This document shows, piece by piece, positions 33,086-41,879 of a stretch of DNA of 42,826 nucleotides. Numbering within the stretch: the stretch's first letter is position 1; each line of letters starts with the position of its first letter. This DNA is from Bacteroidaceae bacterium. Lineage in GTDB: Bacteria; Bacteroidota; Bacteroidia; Bacteroidales; Bacteroidaceae. The notes under the pieces were generated by a model. That model was not told where the DNA came from. It saw only the letters and a program-made list of their open reading frames with translations, and did not search any database. The DNA lies in contig JAFUHF010000009.1 of NCBI GenBank assembly GCA_017468985.1, positions 1 to 42,826 on the forward strand, read 5' to 3'. A program made the position numbers and the translations under genes.

Positions 33086-33133
33086 GAATGCATCCAGAGT
33101 GGCATGACGCCTTCCGGATGCATTCTGCTTTCT
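33086..33133 (+). terminator. Terminator-like hairpin after the DUF362 gene
   Basis: GAATGCATCC at 33086-33095 pairs perfectly with GGATGCATTC at 33116-33125, followed by TGCTTTCTTT. The 20-base loop contains a smaller dyad. The rest of the gap to 33279 has no supported gene. Confidence 0.65.
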
Positions 33134-33278
33134 TTGCAAAGAGTTGTAATGAATCACTCGCTTTTTTCTTGAATTCAGAGTGTAGGTACCACTGAGGAAC
33201 CCGTGGTCCCCGACCATCCTAAAATGTAAAGCTGTATGTAATGAACGGACACCGAAAAGCAAGATAAGCCACAGAATG

Positions 33279-33311
33279 TTTGCCTTAATGACAAACTTGC
33301 ATTATCTTTGC
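33279..33311 (+). promoter_or_regulatory. Promoter of the glycosyltransferase-radC-lpxH operon
   Basis: TTTG at 33279-33282 and TATCTTTGC at 33303-33311 are 20 bases apart. No further convincing promoter was seen before the end of the window, and all later intergenic gaps are below 40 bases. Confidence 0.7.
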
Positions 33312-33339
33312 ACCAAAGAACAGTAAAAGCCTTGCAGGA

Positions 33340-34389
33340 ATGAAGTATTCCATCATTATTCCCGTATACAACCGCACCGACGAGCTTAACGAACTGCTGC
33401 AAAGTCTGGAATCTCAGGAACAGAAGGATTTCGAAGTGGTGGTGGTTGACGATGGTTCTACCCACGACTGCCAATCCGTAGCCAATTCTCATGCTGATAA
33501 GCTCAATCTTCGCTATTTCTGGAAAGAGAACGGAGGTCCAGGTCCAGCGCGCAACTTTGGAGCCCAGCAGGCACAAGGCGAAACACTTCTGATTCTGGAT
33601 TCCGACTGCGTATTGCCTCCCCACTATCTGACAGCTGTTAGCGCTGGGCTATCCAACACTGGTACCCAATTTTTCGGCGGCCCCGACAAGGCTCATCCCA
33701 GTTTCACACCCACACAGAAGGCCATCAGCTATGCCATGACGTCCTTTTTCACAACCGGAGGCCTGCGCGGACAAAGGAATTCTCCCTGCAAGTTCTATCC
33801 ACGTAGTTTCAATATGGGCATAGAGCGCAACTTGTTCCACAAGCTGAACGGCTTCAGCCCCATGCGCTTCGGAGAAGACATAGACCTCAGTCTCAGAGCA
33901 GAAGAAGCCGGTTACGCTGGCATGTTGTTTCCTGAAGCATGGGTCTGGCACAAACGGAGAACCAATCTCAAGAAGTTCTTCAAGCAAGTGTTCTGCTCCG
34001 GCATGGCACGCATCAATCTATGGAAGCGTCATCCCCATTCCCTAAAAATAGTTCATCTGCTCCCCACCATGTTTACGTTAGGATTGGCTTTACTCCTGCT
34101 GCTTTTGTGCGTGGGAGTTCTGATATGCGGTTTCTCTGCAAATCAAGCGATGGCGTCCATAGGCCAAGCCCTTTGCTTAGCAGCTTTACTGCCTCCCTTG
34201 CTGTTTTCCCTACTCATCTTTTTCGATGCCGGATTTCGTAGCAAGAGTCTCAAAGTAGGCCTGTTGGCCGTAGCTGCAAGCTTCGTACAGCTCACAGGAT
34301 ATGGCACAGGTTTTCTCCATGCTGCATGGTTGCGTATGGTCAGGGGTAAAGGCGAAGTAGAAGCCTTCAAGCACAACTTCTACAAATAG
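33340..34389 (+). CDS. Glycosyltransferase family 2, membrane-associated
   Basis: This 349-residue protein has a GT-A fold of family 2: SIIIPVYNRTDELNELL, the VVDDGS nucleotide-sugar motif near residue 38, the DSD metal motif near 86-88, and GEDIDLSLRAEEAG near 177 with the catalytic ED pair. Three hydrophobic segments at about 240-265, 278-300 and 306-331 anchor it to the inner membrane. Such enzymes add a sugar to a lipid carrier or surface glycan; donor and acceptor cannot be told from sequence. It is first in a probable operon that also encodes LpxH, so an envelope or lipid A-related role is reasonable but unproven. Confidence 0.88.
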   Translation: MKYSIIIPVYNRTDELNELLQSLESQEQKDFEVVVVDDGSTHDCQSVANSHADKLNLRYFWKENGGPGPARNFGAQQAQGETLLILDSDCVLPPHYLTAVSAGLSNTGTQFFGGPDKAHPSFTPTQKAISYAMTSFFTTGGLRGQRNSPCKFYPRSFNMGIERNLFHKLNGFSPMRFGEDIDLSLRAEEAGYAGMLFPEAWVWHKRRTNLKKFFKQVFCSGMARINLWKRHPHSLKIVHLLPTMFTLGLALLLLLLCVGVLICGFSANQAMASIGQALCLAALLPPLLFSLLIFFDAGFRSKSLKVGLLAVAASFVQLTGYGTGFLHAAWLRMVRGKGEVEAFKHNFYK

Positions 34390-34427
34390 CACCAATCCTC
34401 CAATAAGTTCATAATGCCACCTACACC

Positions 34428-35126
34428 GTGAAAGAAGAAAAGAATCCGTCGATCACCCAATGGCGCGAGGATGAACGCCCACGCGAACGACTGCTGGCCT
34501 TAGGCCCCAGCGCGTTGACCAATGCAGAACTGCTGGCTATACTGATCCATACCGGTTCTGAAACGAGCAATGCCGTGGAACTCATGGCCAAGGTACTCCA
34601 TGCTTGCGGCAACAGTTTGGACACCCTGGGTGAGATCTCCTACGAAAAGCTTACTTCCTTCAAAGGCATTGGACAGGCTAAGGCCGTAAGCATCATGGCC
34701 GCCTGCGAGCTGGGCAGACGCAGAATGAAGAAGGACAATACGGGTAAGATCTCATTAGAAAATTCCGGCATGATCTACGAACGGGTACTGAAGCCTCTGT
34801 TTTGGGACCTTACCGAGGAGGAGTGCCACGTAGTGCTCCTTACAACCAGTTTAACGCTCATCAGTACGGAATTGGTGGGCAAGGGCGGACTCACGGCCGT
34901 TAACACGGACATCCGCAAAATCTTGCGCATGGCATTAGAAAAGAATGCCACAGCATTGGTCCTGGCCCACAACCATCCCTCAGGCAGGCTCGTACCCAGC
35001 AAAGAAGATGACAGGCTCACGCAGTCACTCCTCAAGGCCTGCGACATCATGGACATCAAAATGCTGGATCATCTCATCGTACATGGAGAAGATTATTACA
35101 GCTACGCCGAAGACGGCAGATTATAA
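34428..35126 (+). CDS. radC: RadC family JAB-domain protein
   Basis: This 232-residue protein has the UPF0758/RadC layout: an N-terminal helix-hairpin-helix part (DERPRERLLALGPSALTNAELLAILI, FKGIGQAKA) and a JAB/MPN metalloprotease-like domain with the zinc motif AHNHPSGRLVPSKEDD near residues 180-195. The historical link to DNA repair is doubtful, and the true activity is unknown. The start is GTG 34428; the nearby ATG at 34414 is in another frame and stops within six codons. It lies 38 bases after the glycosyltransferase gene. Confidence 0.92.
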   Translation: MKEEKNPSITQWREDERPRERLLALGPSALTNAELLAILIHTGSETSNAVELMAKVLHACGNSLDTLGEISYEKLTSFKGIGQAKAVSIMAACELGRRRMKKDNTGKISLENSGMIYERVLKPLFWDLTEEECHVVLLTTSLTLISTELVGKGGLTAVNTDIRKILRMALEKNATALVLAHNHPSGRLVPSKEDDRLTQSLLKACDIMDIKMLDHLIVHGEDYYSYAEDGRL

Positions 35127-35148
35127 GAACAATAAAGAACATCAATAC

Positions 35149-35472
35149 ATGGAACAAATCAGCAAACTTGAAATAGAAGAAAAAATCATCGAAGCCCTGA
35201 AAACGGTCTACGACCCCGAAATACCCGTCAACATCTATGAACTCGGACTGATCTACAAGATCGACTATCATGAAGAGGACGGAACACTCGACGTAGACAT
35301 GACACTCACCGCCCCCGGGTGTCCATTGGCAGACTACATAGTGGAAGACGTTCGACAGAAGCTCGAATCCGTAAAAGGCGTTACCTCGGCAACGGTAAAT
35401 CTGGTGTTCGAACCCGAATGGGACCAAAGCATGATGAGCGAAGAGGCTAAGGCCGACTTAGGCATGCTATGA
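35149..35472 (+). CDS. DUF59 (MIP18/SufT-like) iron-sulfur assembly factor
   Basis: This 107-residue protein carries the full DUF59 signature: IIEALKTVYDPEIPVNIYELGLIY, then a beta-hairpin and the conserved cysteine in TLTAPGCPLADYI, ending in VNLVFEPEWDQSMMSEEAK. Members help load iron-sulfur clusters (SufT, MIP18) or act in related roles. The start is ATG 35149, 22 bases after radC. No suf genes are in the window, so the partner cannot be named. Confidence 0.92.
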   Translation: MEQISKLEIEEKIIEALKTVYDPEIPVNIYELGLIYKIDYHEEDGTLDVDMTLTAPGCPLADYIVEDVRQKLESVKGVTSATVNLVFEPEWDQSMMSEEAKADLGML

Positions 35473-35500
35473 ACCCATTCCTCTCTGTCATAGACAAACG

Positions 35501-36256
35501 ATGAACAATAAGGTCTACTTCTTTTCTGATGCCCATCTGGGCTCCATCGCCATCAAGGGAGGTCGTGAGCGTGAACTAAAGGTGGTACGCTTCTTGGACC
35601 GCATCAAGAGTGATGCTGTAGCCATCTACATCATGGGCGATCTGTTCGACTTTTGGCACGAATATCGCTACACGGTTCCCAAGGGCTACACCCGACTTCT
35701 GGGTAAGCTCAGCGAGCTTACCGATTCAGGTATCGAGGTACACTTCTTCACAGGCAATCACGATCTCTGGTGCGGCGATTATCTGGAAAAAGAATGTGGG
35801 CTGCACATTCACCACGAAGCTCAGCAGCTTTCCATCATGGGACACTCCTTCTACATGGGTCACGGCGACGGATTAGACAAAACCGACCGGCATTACCTAT
35901 TGCTCCGTAGCCTTCTTCACAGTCATCTATGTCAGAAACTCTTTGCTTCCGTTCATCCGCGCTGGGGCATCTGGTTAGGACAGACTTGGGCAGGACATAG
36001 CCGCAAGAAGCACGAAGGTTTGGAGGGCTATTTCGACGGACCTGACAAGGATGGCATGGTGGACTACGTTCGTCAGTACCTCAAAGCCCACCCTGACATA
36101 GAATATTTCATCTTCGGCCACCGTCATGTTGACGTGGACCTAATGCTTACGGATACCACGAGATTTGTTATCCTTGGCGACTGGATTGAGAAGTTTACCT
36201 ATGCTGCATTCGATGGAGAACAATTGTCTATCCATCATTTTGCCGCACAATTGTAA
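35501..36256 (+). CDS. lpxH: UDP-2,3-diacylglucosamine diphosphatase
   Basis: LpxH of 251 residues cleaves UDP-2,3-diacylglucosamine to lipid X and UMP in lipid A synthesis. The calcineurin-type metallophosphatase ligands are all present: SDAHLG (10-14), GDLFDFWHE (near 46-54), GNHDLWCGD (near 84), MGHGDGLD and the C-terminal HRHVDVD (near 206). The length is in the usual range. Its position behind the GT2, radC and DUF59 genes makes this an envelope-flavoured housekeeping operon. Confidence 0.93.
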   Translation: MNNKVYFFSDAHLGSIAIKGGRERELKVVRFLDRIKSDAVAIYIMGDLFDFWHEYRYTVPKGYTRLLGKLSELTDSGIEVHFFTGNHDLWCGDYLEKECGLHIHHEAQQLSIMGHSFYMGHGDGLDKTDRHYLLLRSLLHSHLCQKLFASVHPRWGIWLGQTWAGHSRKKHEGLEGYFDGPDKDGMVDYVRQYLKAHPDIEYFIFGHRHVDVDLMLTDTTRFVILGDWIEKFTYAAFDGEQLSIHHFAAQL

Positions 36257-36279
36257 CCCCCAACTTATTCTTCCCCATC

Positions 36280-39200
36280 ATGAACATGCGTCACAAGTTC
36301 ATCATCCCCCTTCTGTTCATTATGTTTTCATTCGGAAATAACGCAACAGCTCAAACCTATGCTTCGCTATGGAAGGAAGTGGAAACTGCTCAGCAAAAAG
36401 ACCTTCCCCAACAAGCACTTAAAAGCATTGACCAGCTCATTCGTCAGGCCATCGCCAAAGAAGATGGCGGATGGCTGCTCAAAGGTCTGCTCTACCGCAG
36501 GCAACTGTCATACGACATTTCCCCCGACAGTGCCGCCGTCATCATACCTCGATTGGAACACCTTCTGGAACAACAACCGTCAGCGGAGATGACATCGTTG
36601 CTGCATCTCACGCTGGGCGTTCTCTATAAAAACGAAAATGCCACACTCTATGAAGACGCCCCGAAGCAAGCCGTAGCCCACTTCAGGCAATCCATGGAGT
36701 CGCCCCCCCTGCTGGCCAAGGCCCAAGCCGAAAAGTACATACCATTCGTCGTTAAAGGCTCTGACAGCAAGCTCTATGGCCATGACCTACTCAGCATCGT
36801 AGCTACACAAGCCGCCGATGAACTTTGCTCCATGAATGCAGAACCACTGCAAACACATGACCTTGGGCTCCAGTTGCTGCAAGAGGCCATTGACACCTAT
36901 CAGCAACAAGGCAACCACGAAGCCGTGCTAATGATGAAACTCAAGCAAACAGAACTCAGCCAAACATGGGGCGAGAAAAGAAAAGCCGCCTATCAGCAGC
37001 TCATTCAGGAATATGGAGATCTTCCCCTCATCACCGACGCTTACCTCCACTTGGCAGAAGAAATGGGTAATGCAGGAAAGGAGGCCTATCTCACACTGAT
37101 GGAAGGCATCGACCGCCATCCAAAGGGAAAGCGCACCAATTTACTGAGAAACAGAATAAAGTCTATCACTCAGCCTCGTCTATCACTTTCATTGGAACGG
37201 AAGCAGGCCTACACGGGACAAGAAGTCTCTATGAACATTCAAGCCCTCAATGTGACAAAAGCCCACCTGCGCTTCTATCGTTCCAGCCTCACAGCCGAAT
37301 CGGAGACCCTGCGCAACCTGAATCAAGAGAAATTGAAGGATTTGGCCAAGCAGACAGCCTTGGACATTCCCCTGCAAATTGCCAAGGGCGAACCTTATGA
37401 AGAAATTAAAACAACAGCTAAACTGAATGCCCCACAGAAGGGCATATACATCGTTGCCTTAGAGGGAGAACATGTGAAATCATCCTATGAGCTTTTCTAC
37501 GTATCAGATCTTCACATTATGCAACTTCCCCTTCAGGGACAAAGCAGCCGCGTGGTAGTCAGTGAAGCCCAGAGCGGTAAACCCGTTGCCGGAACCAAAG
37601 TCACGGTAAGGACTAACGACAGAAACCGCAGAATCATACAAGCCCTGATTACCGACGAAAAAGGTGAGGCCATACTCAAGGAAGAACCTTCGGCCAACAA
37701 GATTCTGTTCGCCGTAAAAGACAATGACGCCTATTGCCTGCCGCTGCAAGTTCATCGCCTCTACGGCAACGGCACTGAGCGCACCACCCTCATCAAGACT
37801 CTGTCACTATATACCGACCGTGCCATCTATCGCCCTGGTCAAAAGGTGAAAGTAGGTGGATTCAATTACTCCAAACAGGAGGACCAACTTTCAGTGATCG
37901 CTGGCGACAGCATTTCGCTTCGTCTGCTGGATGCCAACCGAAAGGAAATAGGAAAGCTACAGGTGGTCACCGATGCTTTTGGTACGATTGGAGCCGAGTT
38001 TGACTTACCATCCTCGTGCCTTAACGGACAATTCTGCATTCAGGGAAATAATGGTTCCGTATACTTCAGAGTAGAACAATACAAACGCCCCACCTTTACC
38101 GTTACCTTCGACGCTCCGGCCATGGCCTATCAGGCTGGAGACACGGTACGCCTCACAGGAACCGTAAAGACCTATGCCGGTTTCCCACTGCAAAACACCA
38201 GAGTGGCCATCAACGTCAGCCGACGCTATTCACCCTGGTGCTACACCTTCTATGGGCAACCCAAACAAATGGCAAGCGACACGCTAAACACCGATGCCGA
38301 TGGAAAGTTTTCGATTCCTGTCTACCTTGACATTCAGGATCAGGAGGCCGAACAACTCAATAAATCCCAATTTCCACGATTCTACATTTTCGAAACAGAA
38401 GCCGTAGCTACTTCCGAAAACGGGGAGAGTGAAACGGGGAGTTACAGACTCTTTGCCGGCAACAAGCCCTCATTCCTTTCCACCACACTGCCTTCACGTC
38501 TATGCAAGGAAAATGCTTCATCCTTCCAGGTCAACCAACTGAACGCTGGAGGTCAACCCTTGGATGGACAAGCCTACTACGAAATAGCCCTAGGCAGCGA
38601 AGTCAAGGCTTCCGGCCAATGGCCGTTTAATCAGCAGATGTCTCCCAGCATTTTCGACCCATTACCCTCCAATGAATACACCCTTCGAATATGGACCAAT
38701 GCCGAGAAGCGTAACAGTGCCGAATTGGAACATCGCTTTGCTCTCTTTTCGCTGAGTGACACAAAACCCGTAGGCAATGAGCCTCTGCAGATATACCAAA
38801 CATCCGACCAATTCAGTGCAGGACAAGTACAAATGCTGATGGCCACTCCGGTTCAAGATGCCTATATCCACTACGATCTGTTCTCACAAACCGAGCATTT
38901 GGAAAACCGCATCATCCCCATGTCCGACTCTGCCTTGACTAAAGTTTATAGCTATAAAGAAGACTATGGCAATGGCCTGCAAGTCGTTATCGCATTCGTG
39001 AAAGAAGGACAGATGCATACGCAATCTGTAACCATTAGGAAGCCCATTCCCAATAAGCAACTGTCACTACGCTGGAAAGTGTTCCGTGATCGGTTACACC
39101 CAGGACAGAACGAAACGTGGACCCTGCAAGTGCTCCGCGAAGGCAAACCGACCGAAGCATCGCTCATGGCCACGCTCTACGACGCCTCCTTGGATAAGTT

Positions 39201-41865
39201 CCAGACGCTTCACTGGCCCATGTCGCTCTACTTCAACCGCACCCTGCCCCATCATTACTGGAACGGCATTCCGCTCTACCAGTTGGGATTCAGCTTTGCT
39301 GAAGAAACGACATACCTGAAAGAACCCGAATGGCAATTCAGCCACTTCGATATTCCTTTGAGCCAAGGGCGGTTTGACTTTGTCTATCGCAGTACGGGAA
39401 AAATCCGGATGAACAAACTCATGGCTGCCGCAGCAACTCAGGCCATGGTAACAGAGTCAGTACAAGATGTTGACGCCGCTCCTGTAGCCCTCAATGCTTT
39501 GGAGGAGAAGTCCGCCGGATCATCGCCGATAGTAAACGGCCGTATGGCCAGCGTCGCCGAAGTGCGTTCCAATTTTGCCGAAACGGCATTCTTCCAACCG
39601 GCACTGACCACAGACGAGCAGGGAGAAGTAAACCTTACCTTCACTCTTCCCCAAAGCCTGACGCAATGGAATTTCAAGGCCTTGGCACACTCTAAACTCG
39701 TAGACTACGGATTTCTTGACACCACAGTGGTAGCCACCAAGGACCTCATGATTCAGCCCAACATTCCGCGTTTCCTCCGTGTGGGCGATCAGACATCATT
39801 AGCCGCCTCAGTGCGTAACGCCACAGACCAAATCCTGACTTGCACCGTTACCATGGAAGTTCGGTCAGCTCAAGACGATAAAATACTGATTTCTCAGCAA
39901 CAACTCATCACTATTCAAGCCCTTGGCGAAACCACCGTAACCTTCCCCATCACGGCCACCGAAGGCCACTCCCTGCTCATCTGCCGCATGGTGGCCGATG
40001 CCGGTCAGTTCAGCGATGGTGAACAGCACTACATCCCCATACTCAGCGACCGTCAGGAAATCACACAAAGCATTCCGCTCAGCCTCACACAAAAAGGAAG
40101 ATCGGTGGTTGCCTTACAATCATTGTTCAATGAAGCTGACGAAACAGCTACCCATCGCAGGATCACTATTGAGTACTCCGGGAATCCTGCATGGATGGCC
40201 ATCGAAGCCTTGCCTTCTCTGGCAAAGCCGGTCAACAACAATGCCATTTCTATGGCTACAGCATACTATGCACTCTCACTGGCCTCACTCGAAGCCAAAG
40301 CCCATCCGTCCATTGCCCGATTGGCTCAGGAATGGAAGAAAGCCGGCGAGCCCGACAGTCTGTTCCTCTTCTTGGAACGCAACGAGGACCTGAAACAGAT
40401 CATACTGAGCGAAACGCCTTGGGTATCATCCGCTGATCGCAACCGCGAACGCCTGATGAATCTTGCTAATCTCTTCGACGAAACGTCACTTGCCTACCGC
40501 ACCCATAGCTATTTAGACAAACTCTTAGAACTACAGAATGCCGATGGCTCATGGAGTTGGTTTAAAGGCATGTCTGGCAGTTTCTGGATTACTACCGACA
40601 TCTGCGAAACGCTGGCACGATTGGCCAAGATCTATCCAGAAGCCCTCAGTGGCAAGGCCGAGCAGCACCTCCAGTCCGGCATCAGGTATTTAGATGCCCA
40701 GGTGACCAAGGATGTGGCCGAGATGAAAAAGCTTCAGGCCAAACAAAAAGCAGAACTTCACCTCGGCATGAGCCATCTGCGCTATCTCTACATCTGCACG
40801 CTCATGGCCCACAAGATGCAAGATGAGCATTTGTTCCTGATAAAGCTATTGGAACAGGGTGCCCCGTCCTATGCCATGTACGAAAAGTCATTGGCCGCCA
40901 TCATCCTTTCCAAAGCCGGCAGAGAGAAAGCCGCCAGACTCACGTTACAAAGCCTGTTGGAACATACCGTAACCCAAACAGACATGGGCCGTTACTTCGA
41001 CACACAACGCGCCGCCATGTCATGGCAAGACTATCGGATCCCCACACAGGTGGCCACACTCGATGCGCTCTATGAGCTGACCCCGAACGATACGCTTACC
41101 ATTCAGGAAATGACCCGATGGCTCCTGCAGGCCAAGCGCACCCAGAGTTGGGACACACCGAGCCATTCCGTAGACGCCCTCTATCATCTGTTTCTCCATC
41201 AGCGCAGCCTAAACCCTGCCGGAGGCATTGGGCTACCTAAATTCACGCTCTCGCTTACCCCTAAAGGACATATCGATCTGTCTCCTGAGGCAGAAGATGT
41301 TCGCCTGGCCGCCACGTTAGGCTACTATCGTCACACCCTTCAGGAAGAAGAACTGAAAGGGCAGCCCCAATCGCTCACCATCAGTAAGGTGAATGACCCC
41401 ATGTCGTTTGGTGCCGTCTATGCCCAATACCTCATCCCTACATCGGCCGTAAAAGCTGAGGCCGCAGGCCTCTCGCTAACGTGCAACTACAGCGTAAGGC
41501 GCGGACAGGAATGGAAGCCCATAGATCAGGAAGCACTACAGGTGGGCGACCTCATTCGCATCCGTTACGAAATCAACAGCGACCGTGATTACGATTTCGT
41601 TTGTCTTAAGGAAGGCCGTCCGGCCTGTCTGGAACCATGCCAGCCCCTTTCGGGATATGACTGGCGCATGGGCTGCTATCGCGATGTGGGCGATGCATCC
41701 ACGTGCTATTTCTTCCACCAGGTTTACAAGGGCAAGCACGTTTTGGAATCAGAGCTACGCATTGACCGTTCAGGTCTTTTCACATCGGCTGTTCCCACCA
41801 TTCAGTGCGTCTACAGTCCTGAATTCTTTGGTCATGCGCAGGGCATTACGCTGAAAGTGAAATAA
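36280..41865 (+). CDS. Large alpha-2-macroglobulin-like protein without thioester motif
   Basis: This 1861-residue exported protein has a signal peptide ending NATA-Q. Residues 25-290 look helical and repeat-like. From about 300 onward come macroglobulin domains; MG2 is recognisable in SLYTDRAIYRPGQKVKVGG near residue 508, and a fibronectin-like unit follows near 605. The A2M core is marked by AFFQPALTTDEQGEVNLTFTLP near 1103 and IQPNIPRFLRVGDQ near 1160. The complement-like helical domain spans about 1300-1600 (NADGSWSWFKG near 1419). Where thioester members have CxEQ, this one reads KPVNNNAIS near 1315, so it cannot form the covalent trap. Bacterial A2M proteins are thought to protect the periplasm from proteases. 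It lies 23 bases after lpxH. Confidence 0.9.
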   Translation: MNMRHKFIIPLLFIMFSFGNNATAQTYASLWKEVETAQQKDLPQQALKSIDQLIRQAIAKEDGGWLLKGLLYRRQLSYDISPDSAAVIIPRLEHLLEQQPSAEMTSLLHLTLGVLYKNENATLYEDAPKQAVAHFRQSMESPPLLAKAQAEKYIPFVVKGSDSKLYGHDLLSIVATQAADELCSMNAEPLQTHDLGLQLLQEAIDTYQQQGNHEAVLMMKLKQTELSQTWGEKRKAAYQQLIQEYGDLPLITDAYLHLAEEMGNAGKEAYLTLMEGIDRHPKGKRTNLLRNRIKSITQPRLSLSLERKQAYTGQEVSMNIQALNVTKAHLRFYRSSLTAESETLRNLNQEKLKDLAKQTALDIPLQIAKGEPYEEIKTTAKLNAPQKGIYIVALEGEHVKSSYELFYVSDLHIMQLPLQGQSSRVVVSEAQSGKPVAGTKVTVRTNDRNRRIIQALITDEKGEAILKEEPSANKILFAVKDNDAYCLPLQVHRLYGNGTERTTLIKTLSLYTDRAIYRPGQKVKVGGFNYSKQEDQLSVIAGDSISLRLLDANRKEIGKLQVVTDAFGTIGAEFDLPSSCLNGQFCIQGNNGSVYFRVEQYKRPTFTVTFDAPAMAYQAGDTVRLTGTVKTYAGFPLQNTRVAINVSRRYSPWCYTFYGQPKQMASDTLNTDADGKFSIPVYLDIQDQEAEQLNKSQFPRFYIFETEAVATSENGESETGSYRLFAGNKPSFLSTTLPSRLCKENASSFQVNQLNAGGQPLDGQAYYEIALGSEVKASGQWPFNQQMSPSIFDPLPSNEYTLRIWTNAEKRNSAELEHRFALFSLSDTKPVGNEPLQIYQTSDQFSAGQVQMLMATPVQDAYIHYDLFSQTEHLENRIIPMSDSALTKVYSYKEDYGNGLQVVIAFVKEGQMHTQSVTIRKPIPNKQLSLRWKVFRDRLHPGQNETWTLQVLREGKPTEASLMATLYDASLDKFQTLHWPMSLYFNRTLPHHYWNGIPLYQLGFSFAEETTYLKEPEWQFSHFDIPLSQGRFDFVYRSTGKIRMNKLMAAAATQAMVTESVQDVDAAPVALNALEEKSAGSSPIVNGRMASVAEVRSNFAETAFFQPALTTDEQGEVNLTFTLPQSLTQWNFKALAHSKLVDYGFLDTTVVATKDLMIQPNIPRFLRVGDQTSLAASVRNATDQILTCTVTMEVRSAQDDKILISQQQLITIQALGETTVTFPITATEGHSLLICRMVADAGQFSDGEQHYIPILSDRQEITQSIPLSLTQKGRSVVALQSLFNEADETATHRRITIEYSGNPAWMAIEALPSLAKPVNNNAISMATAYYALSLASLEAKAHPSIARLAQEWKKAGEPDSLFLFLERNEDLKQIILSETPWVSSADRNRERLMNLANLFDETSLAYRTHSYLDKLLELQNADGSWSWFKGMSGSFWITTDICETLARLAKIYPEALSGKAEQHLQSGIRYLDAQVTKDVAEMKKLQAKQKAELHLGMSHLRYLYICTLMAHKMQDEHLFLIKLLEQGAPSYAMYEKSLAAIILSKAGREKAARLTLQSLLEHTVTQTDMGRYFDTQRAAMSWQDYRIPTQVATLDALYELTPNDTLTIQEMTRWLLQAKRTQSWDTPSHSVDALYHLFLHQRSLNPAGGIGLPKFTLSLTPKGHIDLSPEAEDVRLAATLGYYRHTLQEEELKGQPQSLTISKVNDPMSFGAVYAQYLIPTSAVKAEAAGLSLTCNYSVRRGQEWKPIDQEALQVGDLIRIRYEINSDRDYDFVCLKEGRPACLEPCQPLSGYDWRMGCYRDVGDASTCYFFHQVYKGKHVLESELRIDRSGLFTSAVPTIQCVYSPEFFGHAQGITLKVK

Positions 41866-41879
41866 GCTTCATCCTTCCC